Source of the DNA: Corbicula japonica
Taxonomy: Eukaryota > Mollusca > Bivalvia > Venerida > Cyrenidae
DNA: 64,000 nucleotides
Direction: 5' to 3'
Assembly: GCA_038501625.1 (NCBI GenBank)
Contig: JAZAYU010000168.1
Coordinates: forward strand, 714,669-778,668
The notes below the pieces were generated by a model. That model did not search any database and had not been told where the DNA came from. It was given only the letters and a program-made list of their open reading frames with translations. Within the stretch, counting starts at the first letter, position 1, and each line of letters starts with the position of its first letter. Positions 10,804 to 22,249 of this stretch are shown one piece after another. The position numbers and the translations under genes were made by a program.

Positions 10804-11287
10804 ATGGCTGACCTGAATTACCTCTTAGGCGACCCAAACGAAATTACCGCCTTCTTCCGGGAAGATGCAAGGCCTAACCAGCCGACACGGTGTCCGGTGA
10901 CGAATTGCAGTGCTCAGGAATCCAGTCATGGCTCATTTTATAGACATAGCAACAAATGCATATACCAACCGAAGTTGGATACACTTGTCCTTGCTGCGAC
11001 AGTAAATTTTGAAGGCGGGATTATGCCCTCCGGCATCTCAGAGTGAAACATTCACTCTTAGATAAGGATAAGTTATTTATGAAGGAGGAAACAAATGAGC
11101 AGTACATCCGACCCGAGAGCGTTCTGCCCTACAGAGTAAACCATCGGGAGCGACACGCGTTGAAACGCCGTAGTCAGTCATTGGAACATCGCTAGTGACG
11201 CCAGCTGCAGACTGCCTGGATGAAGTCATTCTTTTTGACGAGAAGGGAAACACCCTTGGAAAGACCTTTAGAAAATCATCAAAATGA
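10804..11287 (+). pseudogene. Unrecognised Cys/His-containing protein, frameshifted
   Basis: The first frame starts at the ATG at 10804 and runs about 80 residues. It contains CPVTNC followed by FYRHSNKC, a possible C2HC-type metal site. The frame then ends, but another frame opens at about 11020 (RDYALRHLRVKHSLL, then HRERHALKRRS), and a third carries LFDEKGNTLGKTF to a stop at 11287. Three adjoining open frames suggest one gene with two frameshifts. A splice acceptor lies just upstream. The family is not recognised; a mobile-element gene or a host pseudogene are both possible. Confidence 0.4.
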
Positions 11288-13984
11288 CACTGATATTAAA
11301 ATATGACTTTAACATTTCAATTATTCAATTTCATAGATGGACGTTGTCGTTGTCAAATTTAAACTATATTGTGTTACACTTTGACACGTTGTTTTAAGTA
11401 GATTTCATTTTCTTTTTAGAACCTTAGATCATCAATAAATTTTCTTTTAAGGAAAGTGAAGTGTGGCAGGAATGGGGTTCATTGCTTTTTAAATTTTATT
11501 AACAGTTTTCATTCGAAATAACTTCTGTGCTAAATTTCCTCACTTTACAGTAATTCCTTATGGTCAGTTTTAAAAGCAGCGATGCGCATCATCATCTCTA
11601 TTGTGATTATTTTTAGTATAGTCCACTTATAATTGCATGTTTGTTTTGTCATTGATATTATGGTTCAATTAACTTGTCACAAAATCCTAACCGGTTAGTA
11701 GCATCACTTGCTCTGTGTAATTAAGTGTTGCATGAGAATTTCATGCATTCTTTGTGTAGTGTCCTAAAAATTTAGTATAAAAGGGCTGAAATTTGGCTAT
11801 TCTGCCCAGTGCAGTTCACAGACATTCACAAGGTAGTTTTTACCTTTTGTCAGAACTCTGCCACTTTTCGGATTATTTAGGGTTTAATTGATTTTATATT
11901 GACGGGGTTTCAAAATTAATAAAGCAAAATTATTTCTTGTTCAAAATTGTAGGCTTGTTAGTTATTTCATTCTTTCACAGAGTGTCCCTGATATTGTATA
12001 CTGATTGTATTTGAATAATATGGAGTATGACAGAATAAAATGTAGTATCAATTCTAACAAGGGTAGTTGTTAATAAAGTTTACCTGGGAAAACAGGCATA
12101 AAACCCTGTTACAAATATGTCTACATAACAACAAATTTCACTGATTTCTCTAATCAAGTGTTGTGTAATAGTTTAAAGTCGAGCATCTAAAGAATGAAAA
12201 ACTCCATAAAGTTCGTTTATAGAGTGCCGGTTTTCGCTTATTTGAACCCACTAGGCTTTTATGATCGAAATTTTTTCGTTAACAACATGCAAAATATGTT
12301 GATGGTTTGAATCTAGTTGTTCGACAATTCTTTATGAATTTAAGATAAGACTCCCGTATCAACGTTTTCTATAAGGACAACTGGGTTTTGTATCTCGGAG
12401 TACTCCACGACCTCGACCACGGGGTGGTGGGTGGCTTAGTAAATGGTCCAATTCGGCACCTAGCCAGCGGTTGACCGGGCGCGTCTGTTGCCAGGTCCGA
12501 CAGACCGAGTCATGTACGTTTTTGTGGCTTGTAAGGTTGTGTTTTTGTGGGAAAAAAACAGAGTCTGCCACGCATATTATGTGTGGTAATATCCAGCTAG
12601 GTTAAATGAAATGCAGACTTTTTTCCACCATGGAATTAGTTCTACATTACAGTTTTACATTACCGATCGATTTTCTGGATGTCATTTTATCTGTTATTTT
12701 ATCTGTCCAATAATGAAAACTATTTTTCAACTATCAATTTAACCAATGGCATTTACTCTATTTTTAGAAAAGAGTATTCGCGCCAATGAAGTGCGTGTCT
12801 TGTTTATACCACAGTAACACAGTAACTAGAGCCTATTTAAGATTTATAATGAAAGGGCGGTTTAAAGGTAACATTCCGATGCAGTTAAGCGTAAATCATT
12901 ACTAGTTTACCTGTTATGTTTAACAGGTAGGATGAGTTAATTGAAAGGGTTCATAAAATCTTCATCTCTTAACACTTCTAAGGTAAAAATGTACAAGTTA
13001 CCTTTCTGACATCATATTTGTACGGACAAATTAATATAAACAAATTTTCTCATTTCATGACAAGTTATTTTTTTAATTCAACGTGTAAACGATGGTTATT
13101 AATGTACTGACGGAGTGCGTTTTACCTGTGCTAAATTCCAGACAAGACTGATAACTAGATGTAAAATGTGACCTTTGAATTGGGGTGTGCATTTTGAGTT
13201 AAATGGCGATCAGATTTAATGGTTGTCTGTACTCGAATGATGAAAAACCAATGTAAAATGTTGCGCGGTTGATTTACATCTGTGCTTAATAGTCTCATTT
13301 CTAATTGAAATTACAGTGACCTATTTTCAGAAAACTAACACAGTTGTGATTTTAGTTGATGGAAATCAATCTTGGTAAAAGCTCGTTCACCAATGTACAA
13401 GCAGCAATTATTTGTAACATGCAACGATGAAAATAATCAAGTGAAATGCTCTTCGTTGGCTCTAATTATTGGTAATTCGCTAACAACATTCAACAATCAC
13501 TGAATTTTACCTCTTTAAATGGGTCGACAAAAAGAATGTAACCTCGTTTTTATTATTGAGATATTTACTGCATATTTTCCTTAATAAGACAGCCTTCAGG
13601 CCAAAGGCTTTAAAAACACCTTTAAATGAGATGTAACAAAACATTTAGCGTGTTTTATCTAGCTTTACATCGGAATGCTTCGGGCAATGTTAGGACTCTA
13701 CGTTCTAATACTTACTTTACACGTAAATCAAGATAAGGGAAAAAATCTAACTTAAATGCGTCTGATTCATTATTTCACACATGGGAATTTCATTTTTGAA
13801 AAGTATTTCTTGTTAGTATTATATCTGACATCGAACGAGGTTGTAATGTTGTATCGTAATTATTACTTTTGTTATAACGCGACACATTTCAGCAAACCTA
13901 TTTCCATAGGTGATTAAATATACATGTTTTACCAAAAGAAACAATAATTACTTCAATTGAGAACCCGTCCTGCAACCACTGCCG
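11288..13984. other. Long gap without a supported gene
   Basis: About 2.7 kb of AT-rich DNA. Short ORFs such as 12359-12571 (-) look like chance. A TATAAAAG occurs at about 11778 with no convincing gene after it. No repeat with a partner in the window was noticed. Confidence 0.4.
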
Positions 13985-14520
13985 TTTTTCTATTTGACCT
14001 TGTGACCTAGATTTTGATCTCGTTTGACCCAGTTTTTAACCAGTGTGATACAATGAACACACAATTTGTTAAAATTTAATAATATATGGGTAAAAATTGG
14101 GTTTCAATGCTCATAACAGTTATAAGGTCCTAAGGCCCTTTGAAAGCTATTGAGCTATTACTGATATTTATGTAAATATCGAGTTGCGCTTATTTTGGGG
14201 CGATGCAGCGTGAGCAGCGTTATACACTATTATCACTGATCATGTACAGGTTTAATCAAACCAAGACAACAATATTTTGATTTTGTCGTGTTCAGTGGCT
14301 TTCTAAGTTTATATATCTTTTTTTTCTATCTTATATTACAGTAATTTACAAATATGTCCTACTGACCCAGATTTTGACCTATTTTGATAGACACTAAACA
14401 AAAACATTCTGGCAGTCATAATCAAAATGCGGCTTTTTACCACGATAATTTATTTTCTTAAATTTGACCTAGTGACCTAGTTCTGACCAATTTGTCAAAA
14501 TAAATTCCATACCTATTCCG
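13985..14520. repeat. Degenerate dispersed repeat (TGACCTAG.TTTTGACC type)
   Basis: The phrases TGACCTTGTGACCTAGATTT, TACTGACCCAGATTTTGACC and TGACCTAGTGACCTAGTTCT recur within 500 bases. They resemble the repeat units at 39.5-39.9 kb. I read this as an old, eroded member of that repeat family. Confidence 0.4.
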
Positions 14521-15420
14521 GGTACTAAAAGATTTAAAATTTAACACATTCTCTCATATCGTAAAAAGAAATAAAGTCCGCACACAGCGGATTTATCACT
14601 TTGAATTTGAACACCGAGACATAAGATTGTGCAACAACTTTATTTTTTTTTCTAGATAGTCTGCCGTAACTTTCAAAGAACTTTATATGAAACTTCTCCA
14701 TCGCCATATATGGAAACCCAATGGGAAGCTATTTATAGGGATCGTGTTGACAATCCAGTATTTATTCGCAAATTTGGAATTGGGTGTGCCACATACACAC
14801 TGACGACTATTTCACGTAGGATCGAATCGCATTCTATGATGCATCCGAGCTGTGAAGTGTTCGTTTTAAAAGTATAACGTCCCTCACCTGATTGATCTCG
14901 AATTCAAAGTGCATGTGGTGACTGATATACGGGTGTTGCAAACAAACTAAAACAACAACTTGGTTCATAATGGTTGTATACATACCAGCTATATATTTAT
15001 ATATATACTAAAACTGGCTTAATATCTAAGCAATTGAAAGAAAAGATTTAAAAATGAAAACATTAAACACAAATATGTAGAAAATATGTAATAAAATTAT
15101 TTTCAATATTTGTAAGATAAAAACAAAAAGGTCACATTAATATACAATTGTAACCTCGTATATCGGATCAGTTTGGACTTCCAGGGTGCGGTCTTAATGT
15201 CTCGTTTCACGCCAGTCGCAACAAAAGCGTTTAAGCCTATATAACCCAAAGATTTGGGAACAATCTTCTTCTATAAGGCGAAATACAATGTTCCCAGTTT
15301 CTTAATAATATTTAGTTTTTGTCTTCTTTGATGAGAATGTCTTCAAAATATAATTTTATCTGAAAGTTAATGTTAATGTGTAACACGAGTGATCCATCTG
15401 CCATAGGCTGTTTGTTACGC
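14465..15420. repeat. Segmental duplication, copy 1 (partner 18058-18930)
   Basis: About 900 bases match 18058-18930 in direct orientation with few differences and small indels. The unit contains two short - strand frames and remnants of the DWR-family gene (FEDIL phrase and DWRET phrase) near 15185-15350. Confidence 0.85.
14534..14707 (-). CDS. Small ORF in the duplicated unit
   Basis: 57 residues starting MAMEKFHIKFFESYGR. The second copy (start about 18305) has lost one base at the Tyr codon and is frameshifted, so this copy looks like the ancestral frame. The family is not recognised, and there is no homologue in the best Polinton copy. It may be a terminal part of a larger decayed gene. 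Confidence 0.3.
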   Translation of the reverse strand: MAMEKFHIKFFESYGRLSRKKNKVVAQSYVSVFKFKVINPLCADFISFYDMRECVKF

Positions 15421-16304
15421 AGCCGACACACTTTTTTAAGTTAACACGTCTTCCTTTGTTTTATAGAAATTGAATTGCGTAGGATAAAATCAAAATTTGA
15501 TACCAAAACTTATAAACAAAATGTTTATCCATCATTAATTCATTCTTCACAGCAGACGGATACATTAGAACAACAGGCGCATGTATGCAACGTCTTCAAG
15601 CGATGTAAAAGGTTTCTCCGCACAAGAAAACAGTCCTCGCATATGACGCACATAAATTTAATCGTTTCTTTAACGATCTCGTCCATTTCTTTTGTGAGAA
15701 ATACGATGTGCGGCAACCAAAACTCTTCTTTTTAAACACAGTGCATTTTCCCACTTATTTCTTTCGCATAAACAAGTCAAAATACGACTTGAGTAGCAGC
15801 ACATCACTGAGCTCCGTTATTTGTTTTTGTAGTTTAAATACCGAATTCACAGCAGGTCCAAATGCTGCAATATCAACTTTGTATGTGTGTGCATCGCTAT
15901 ATCCAGTTTTGAAATTCATGCAGCTAGGCGATATTGTTTTGTGTTAACGACAGGAATGTCACTATATCTCCACTAATTTGACTCGAACACCGCTAGCGAA
16001 AAATTTTACGTGATGTGATATTCCCTTTTGAATTATTCTGTCTAGTGTCTTGTTCTTAATCGAAAGTTTAACGTTTTCAAAAGCATCTGGTAAAGATTAA
16101 TTGTTTTCAGCTAGTCGCAGTCATCTCTAAACACATAAATATATGTGGCTGCATTTCTCCATCCTAACATCAGTTATTTAAAAAACCTCTTTTTGTTTTC
16201 AGGCGTTTTGTATTTCTGATTCTCGGTTTTGTAGAACTTGAATTTTTAACGATAATTAATCTTCTTTTAATGTGTTTTCTTTTTTGATAAATTATTTAAA
16301 ATAT
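15421..16304. other. Gap with a partial duplication
   Basis: 16100-16290 is similar to the 5' end and upstream region of the 17511-17909 gene (17865-18050), but the coding part is not kept. No intact gene is seen. Confidence 0.4.
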
Positions 16305-16622
16305 GTTTTCTTTTTAAAATGAGATGACTACATATTCATTTGGCATACAAGATACCTGACGTATCCACTATTCGTGAAAAGAATTTCAAATGCCGTGTTA
16401 TGCTCTGTTCCTCTGAAACCCCTTCAACAAATGTCAGTCCAGCAAGAACACGTGATTGAGATGTCCGTTTTCTTTTTAAAATGAGATGACTTAATAGTCA
16501 ATTGGCATATAAGATCCTAACATATCCACTGTTCGTGAAAAGAATTTCAAATGCCAGATATGCTGTTTTGAAACCCCCTTCAAGAAATGCCAGTCCAGCA
16601 AGAACACGTGATTGAGATGTCG
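16305..16622. repeat. Tandem duplication, ~160 bp unit
   Basis: 16305-16466 and 16467-16622 share long blocks, for example TTCGTGAAAAGAATTTCAAA and CCAGCAAGAACACGTGATTG. They differ by small indels. Function unknown. Confidence 0.85.
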
Positions 16623-16819
16623 ACCGTGCGATAGACTTTATAACGCAGCCGAAACACTTTTTAAGTAATACGTCTTCTATTTTCTTCAGAAGGTGGTATC
16701 TTTAGATAACGTGTTTTACCCTGCCGCCAGTACCGTAAATAAGAAACAAAAATATATGAATTTGTTATATATATGTATACTAAATACATCTAGCGTATAC
16801 GGCCCAGTTTTGTTTCGAT

Positions 16820-17029
16820 TTAAACACAACCACTGCTTAGTAGTTGTTCGATAGTGTTAATAGCAACTCTCAGCTGAACAGTATCGCTCCATTTAAGCCA
16901 CACAGAACGAGATTTTTCTTTCAGATTTCCGTCTTGAAAGACGTTGCGTTTATATAAATCTTTTAAGTAATCGCCACTTTTTAGCATAATGTTTTTATTG
17001 GAGGGAGGAATCATCATACCACGTGTCAT
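16820..17029 (-). pseudogene. PC4-like gene fragment
   Basis: The open frame ends with SRSVWLKWSDTVQLRVAINT, which matches the second half of the PC4-like domain at 258-512 (KTVSMKWSDASNLKARLNEL). The N-terminal strands are missing, so it is only a fragment. Related sequence, duplicated and decayed, occurs at 22250-22700. Confidence 0.5.
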
Positions 17030-17510
17030 CCCCTCATGTCACCCGCGCGTTAAAGAGCAAGGTATCAACTAGCCGAAGGGAATTCGGTTTATAAATCGTA
17101 CGCAGTTATATAAAAAATAAATCTTATTCACGCTTCGTCAACACGTTAGCTTTAAAAAATAGCGTCGTATTTTTTTAGATGTTTTATGGTTAATTTACTC
17201 TGAGACCTGTGTAACTAGTAAAATTACTTGTATCGATTTAAACATGAAACATTGCATATTTCCTTGTTTATTTCTTGTACTATTTAACAACTACATTTAA
17301 ATTGATAAATCAACACAATAAATAAACTATTTAATTATTGTACATGATATAGCGTATATTCAATGTTAGTTAGCTCCCCATCATCAGTGACCATTGGAGG
17401 CTGCAAAAGTAATTACACGCCAGTTTTGTGTGATAGTCAGTCCTGTGCACGCCTTAGTTGTTACGGTGCCACACCTGACTTAACCATTTAGAAAATCTGT
17501 TAACATTGAT
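17030..17510. other. No supported feature
   Basis: AT-rich sequence between a PC4-like fragment and the 17511-17909 gene. Nothing recognised. Confidence 0.4.
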
Positions 17511-17909
17511 TTAATCACCGTTGCTCATATATGTCAAGAGTTCCGAGGAATGCATAATTTTCCACGTTAAGTTTATTGTGTCTACTATGTGACAGATGAT
17601 CTCCTCCTCTAACTTCTCGCACATATAGTAATCCAACATCAGCACTAAATAATGAATATCAAATTTTGAAAAAAAATGTTGTGGAGTGTAGTCTGGTGAG
17701 TTATACATCACTAGAAATCTGGCGTGATCTAAGCTACAGTCTCTTTGCAGCTCGTTATTGAAAACGTCTGTATCGTCCTGTACCCTAGCACTAAAGTAGC
17801 ATGTAAAGTCCTCGTACTTGTTGATCATCTCGATGGTATAAGATCTTTTTCCAGCGCATGTGTTTTCAGCTGTTCGCAGTGATCTCCAATCACATGTCAG
17901 TGGCTGCAT
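17511..17909 (-). CDS. Polinton end-gene family (possible BTB-like fold)
   Basis: 132 residues, homologous to 61267-61668 (+) and to the broken copy at 33236-33559. Shared parts are DHARFL near residue 80, then F.K.D.HYLVLMLDYY.CE.L near residues 103-120, and a C-terminal YNGD-like end. The Leu-rich helix with DYY.CE.L recalls the C-terminal half of BTB/POZ domains, but this is a weak fold guess. A TATAAAA box lies 66 nt upstream of the ATG, almost the same distance as in the 61267 gene (65 nt). No frame break is seen. Confidence 0.6.
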   Translation of the reverse strand: MQPLTCDWRSLRTAENTCAGKRSYTIEMINKYEDFTCYFSARVQDDTDVFNNELQRDCSLDHARFLVMYNSPDYTPQHFFSKFDIHYLVLMLDYYMCEKLEEEIICHIVDTINLTWKIMHSSELLTYMSNGD

Positions 17910-17968
17910 TTCTCCATCCTAACACCAGTTTTTAAAGAAAAAACAAAAACTCATTTTGTGATCATACG

Positions 17969-17975
17969 TTTTATA
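17969..17975 (-). promoter_or_regulatory. TATA box of the 17511-17909 gene
   Basis: TATAAAA on the - strand, 66 nt before the ATG at 17909. The position agrees with the other element promoters in the window. Confidence 0.6.
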
Positions 17976-18057
17976 TTTCTGATTCTCGGGTTTGTAAGAT
18001 GTAGTACTTGACTTTTTTTTAACAATAATTATTCTTCTTTTAATGTGTTTTCTTTCA

Positions 18058-18930
18058 ATTGTTTGACCTAGTGACCTTGTTCTGACCAATATGTCAAAAT
18101 AATTTCCATACCTATTCCGGGTATCAAAAGAATTAAATTTTTACACATTCTCTCATATCGTAAAAAGAAATAAAGTCCGCACACAGCCGATTTATCACTT
18201 TGAATTTGAACACCGAGACATAAGATTATGCAACAACTTTGTTTATTTTTTTTCAAGATAGTCTGCCTAACTTTCAAAGAACTTTATATGAAACTGCTCC
18301 ATCGCCATATTTGGCAACCCAATGGGAAGCTATTTATAGGGATCGTGTTGACAATCCATAGTTAGTATTTATTCGCAAATTTGGAATTGGGTGTGCCACA
18401 TACACACTGACGACTATAATACGTAGGATCGAATCGCATTCTATGATGCATCCGAGCTGTGAAGTGTTCGTTTTGAAGTATAACGTCCCTCACCTGATTG
18501 ATCTCGAATTCAAAGTGCATGTGGTGACTGATAAACGGGTGTTGCAAACAAACTAAAACAACAACTTAGTTCATTATGGTTGTATACTTACCAGCTAAAT
18601 ATTTATATATATATACTAAAACTGGCTTAATATCTAAGCAATTGAAAGAAAAGATTTAAAAATGAAAACATTAAACACAAATATGTAGTAAATATGTAGT
18701 AAAATCATTTTCAATATTTGTAAGATAAGAACAAAAAGATCACATTATTAATGTCCCGTTTCACGCCAGTCGCAACAATAGCGTTAAAGCCTATATAACC
18801 CAATCTTCTTCTATAAGGCGAAATACAATGTTCCCAGTTTCTTAATAATATTTAGTTTTTGTCTTCTTCGATGAGAATGTCTTCAAAATATAATTTCATC
18901 TGAAAGTTAATGTTAATGTGAAACACGAGT
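18058..18930. repeat. Segmental duplication, copy 2 (partner 14465-15420)
   Basis: This is a direct copy of 14465-15420 with small deletions (about 70 bases are missing near 18740). It joins a PC4-like gene start at about 18930. Confidence 0.85.
18362..18547 (-). CDS. Short ORF in the duplicated unit
   Basis: 61 residues starting MQHPFISHHMHFEFEINQVR. In copy 1 (about 14760-14945) the same frame is broken by an extra A. The family is not recognised. It may be part of the same decayed gene as the frame at 14534-14707. Confidence 0.3.
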   Translation of the reverse strand: MQHPFISHHMHFEFEINQVRDVILQNEHFTARMHHRMRFDPTYYSRQCVCGTPNSKFANKY

Positions 18931-19039
18931 ATGTTAAGTGTACATACACAGCCGATTTAAATGGCACTCCTACAACTCTGTATCTCTTTGAATAGTTCTT
19001 GCTAACTTTTAACACATTCCCATTGCTATTATCTACCAT
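18896..19039 (-). pseudogene. PC4-like gene, 5' half only
   Basis: From the ATG at 19039 the frame reads MVDNSNGNVLKV and then RYRVVGVPFKSAVYVHLT. It matches the first strands of the 20613-21757 protein (RYRLVTVPFKADVYVHLT). It then runs into the segmental duplication, so the rest of the gene was replaced. A TATAAAA box at 19104-19110 is retained. Confidence 0.55.
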
Positions 19040-19103
19040 TTCAAAATCACGGGATGACGTTTTTACTGTGACTGGCTTGAGACAGAATAATTTGTGTTCC
19101 ACC

Positions 19104-19110
19104 TTTTATA
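19104..19110 (-). promoter_or_regulatory. TATA box of truncated PC4-like gene
   Basis: TATAAAA, 71 nt upstream of the ATG at 19039. Confidence 0.5.
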
Positions 19111-19204
19111 GTTTGAGAACCGTGCATTGAAAATTGCGCCATACACATTCAACTACGGAAGAATACACTGTAGACATCAACCAGTTCCAAACAAATGATT
19201 TATA

Positions 19205-20224
19205 CGAGGTACAGTCAGAAAGTTCCCGGACTGGTCCTTTTAAACAAATTATTGACGTCGGATCCTCATAAAATTTAGCATGCATGTATTTCTATTTAAA
19301 TCTAATATCAACAGCTATGAAAAAGTAGGTTTGAACAAGTATTTGAATTTATTTTTTCACATTTACCATGTCCACAGCCATAATACGGAGCACTTCAGAA
19401 TTTGCCTTATTTTGTAATGAGATGACTACATTCTTTTTGAAGTTTCTCAAAATAACAGCGCCAAAACGTCTTTATTTTTCCGCACGACATCAACGGAACG
19501 TTACTAGCAAACAATTACAAAATTTCAGCGTGATCGGCTGACGTATCGCCATTTTGTGAAGTATAATTTCCGCCGTGTAAAAATTCTGAAGCAAGAAAAT
19601 GACAACGTTAATTGAGGGTACGGAGCAGTGGACAGTAATTAAATTCTCTGCGACGTCTTGTATGACCCCGACTGATACCTGGAAATTCATGAAACAGAAG
19701 GATGGTGTTATTAATTGTTCCAGGACTCTTGTGTTTGAGTGGCACAAACGTTTCCGGAAAGGTAGGGCGGATATTGAGGATAATGAGCGAAGCGGAATGC
19801 CGGGAAATAATGCGCGCTTAGTCAAAAAGATTAAGGACGTCCTAGCAACTGATCGGGCAATTCTCTAGATGATATTGCTGACACTGTCGGGCTGTGTCAT
19901 GGAACTGTCTATAAAATAGTGACCCAGGACTTGAACATGAATAAGGTATGTGCGCGCTAGGTTCCTCGTCTGCCGACAGATGAAATGAAAACAACCCTTA
20001 AAAAACGTCATATGAACGTCACGACGTCGCGGAAGTGCTCCGTACATGACATAGTGGGCTATTCTAATGGATCAGAAAACATGTTTATGTTTGTATATTT
20101 TACATATATTTATATGTTCTTGCAGTGTAATAGTTGTATTTTTATCTCATATATTTAATTACTGAATCGTACGGAAAATAAAAAAGATATCATGACAGTC
20201 CTGGAACTTTTTGACTGTACCTCG
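19205..20224 (+). mobile_element. Mariner/Tc1-like transposon, internally deleted
   Basis: The ends are inverted repeats: CGAGGTACAGTCAGAAAGTT on the left, and the complement of CGAGGTACAGTCAAAAAGTT on the right, each followed by TTCC-like sequence. They are flanked by TA, the usual target duplication. The 1,020 base length is shorter than full mariners, and the catalytic region is missing. Confidence 0.85.
19599..20048 (+). pseudogene. Mariner transposase N-terminal remnant
   Basis: The frame at 19599-19868 carries the mariner-type DNA-binding region, with VFEWHKRFRKGR and a following DDERSG-like EDNERSGMP. A frame change then leads to ADTVGLCHGTVYKI and a VPRLPTDEM-like segment, as in mariner transposases. 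The DD(34)D catalytic domain is not present. It is a dead, non-autonomous copy. Confidence 0.8.
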
Positions 20225-20612
20225 TATTAAACTCATATTTAAAATCGTGTCTCCAGTATAATCTTCTGCATTAAAGAATTTGTTTATAACCGTAATGTAT
20301 TGAGAACGACAGATCCAGTCTTACTTATTATAATTTAATGTCTTTTATAGGTAGACAGGTAGATAATATATTAAAGTCTTAGTTTCATAAATATGTACAT
20401 ACATTTATAAAACCACTCGTTGAGATCGTTGAGATATGAGAAACTATTAAAAGGCACGTAAAAACACATATTATGTCTTTAAACCACCACATTAACTGAT
20501 TATGATTATCAAACATAGGTGTTAAATAAATTCTGTATTGAAACATGTCATTGGTCATATCGTGAATATAGGAACTACATTAAGAGAACAGAAAACAAGC
20601 ACCTTAAAGTGT
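20225..20612. other. No supported feature
   Basis: AT-rich sequence between the mariner and the PC4-like gene. Nothing recognised. Confidence 0.4.
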
Positions 20613-21757
20613 CTACCAATCACCTTGGTATTCATAGTTCTCCAACTCTTCAACACGTGTTGGAGAAAGTGCTTCGAACATTTGGAAAAGATTCTGTGGC
20701 TGTAATGGTGTAGTCTGTGTTGGTTCAGTCTGTGTTGGTGTAGTCTGTGTTGGTGTAATCAACAATGCTTCAAGCACCGTTTGTCTTGGTTGACTACAGA
20801 TGGCGGTAGATGACTGCGGTGTAGCAGTTAGTGTTGTTGTTAATGATGATGATGACGTACCTCCTAGTAGTGAAAAAGCACTGAGTGGTGAAAAAGCACT
20901 GAGTGGTGATGTTGGTAAACCACCACTAAAATTGTGGGGGAGTTGTCTTGACTGGGTATCCGCCCGTAGTGGTAAAGCAATTAGTGTTTCTTGCTGTTCA
21001 TGTAGTGGCGATGTCATCGGTGTTCTGGTCCATACGTTCCCCACTCTTGTAAACTTCAAGCGAAGTGGACTCTCCACCCTTCGCTTTTTTTGGGAGGGAT
21101 GGTTCTCCTTATCATCGTTTGGATGTTTTCTTTTATTTTGGAGCTTCTGGTTTTCCTGTGAATATTAACATAAAAAATTAAATAGACTTATAGTTTTATC
21201 TGAAAGAGATCCTTTAGAAACAAACTAAACATTAAAATCAAAATCGCAGCTTGAGTGGGACTCCATCTTCAGAGATCAAATATATCAAACGAATCCAATG
21301 GACCAGAGAATAAAACAGTAAACAGTATTCAGACACAGAAACATAAGTGTGGAAAAAACGCAATATAAACATGTTAAATAGAGTTGTTTATTTCTCAAGG
21401 ATTTATATTCCAACGTATGAACCATCTTATCTTGTCTTATTTGTATATTAATCACAAACTGTTTATCAATTAGTGATGAATTGTGATATGTTAACAATTT
21501 ATGAATAAATATTACAGTAAACATACAGCTAGAAATCTGCAACGTGGTATAAAATCCTTGGTGTCTTGTACCATGTTTTCAAACCATTCCAAAGACATAG
21601 ACACAGTACTGTTCTTAAAAGTGTCTGTTAAGTGGACATACACATCAGCCTTGAAAGGCACTGTTACGAGTCTATACCTATTTGAAATATTCATACTAAC
21701 TCGCATTACATTCTTAGTGGTATTGTCTAGCATTTCAAAAACACGATGAGACGACAT
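20613..21757 (-). CDS. PC4-like domain protein with NLS-like and Pro/Thr-rich tail, two exons
   Basis: Exon 1 ends at 21527 before a GTATGT donor; exon 2 is 20613-21155 after a TATTCACAG acceptor. The join is phase 0 and keeps the frame. The start at 21757 (MSSHRVFEML) is the first ATG after the expected transcription start; 21733 is an alternative, and an upstream ATG at 21796 is too close to the TATA box. Residues ~20-70 fit PC4 (RYRLVTVPFK.DVYVHL and VSMSLEWFENM). Exon 2 opens with basic clusters (NKRKHP, QKKRR), then a Ser/Thr/Pro-rich region with TPTQTTPTQTEPTQTTP repeats, and ends YEYQGDW. The product is about 257 residues with no break seen. A transcription or replication role is inferred from PC4. 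Confidence 0.65.
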
Positions 21758-21800
21758 TGTTAGTGTGGGTGAGACAGACTGATTTGCAGGGCTCATGAGG

Positions 21801-21807
21801 TTTTATA
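21801..21807 (-). promoter_or_regulatory. TATA box of PC4-like gene at 20613-21757
   Basis: TATAAAA, 44 nt upstream of the 21757 ATG region and 74 nt upstream of the 21733 ATG. Confidence 0.55.
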
Positions 21808-21974
21808 GTTTGAGAACCGCACGCTGAAAATTGTTTATAACACAGGCGAAACACTTTAAGAAATACGTCTTCCATTTTCTTCTGTTCCATTTTCTTCAGA
21901 AGGTGTTTCATGTTATGGATTAGATATTAAATAACGTTGGATTGATTTGGTCTATCAGGTTATTTTAGTAGATA

Positions 21975-22140
21975 TATCACGAATCAAATCAGTTTTTCTC
22001 CAGTCACAGCAGTACATTTTCAGTCTATATTTTCCCACAATTTCGCTAACATAATCCAACAACGAAATAGAACTTTTCCAGTTCCTTAATATCTCGTTCT
22101 CGTCCACCTCAAAGAGGATGTCTTCAAATTAAGGTAGTTT
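21975..22140 (-). pseudogene. DWR-family Polinton protein fragment
   Basis: The open frame reads FEDILFEVDENEILRNW and ends near CCDWRKTDLIRD. It matches copy A (NCKDWRETDLKT) and the best copy (RGWRKDDIKC). No start and no upstream part were found. It is a fragment in the same orientation as the neighbouring PC4-like gene. Confidence 0.5.
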
Positions 22141-22249
22141 AAGTAAATGTCGACCATGAGTGATTCACTTGCGATAGACTGTTCATAACGCAGCCGACAC
22201 ACTTAAGTAATACTCCTTCTAGTTTCTTCAGGTGTTATCTTTAGATAAC

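Noticed and set aside
12359..12571. 70-codon frame on the - strand
   Set aside because: No homologue, no splice or promoter context, isolated in non-coding DNA.
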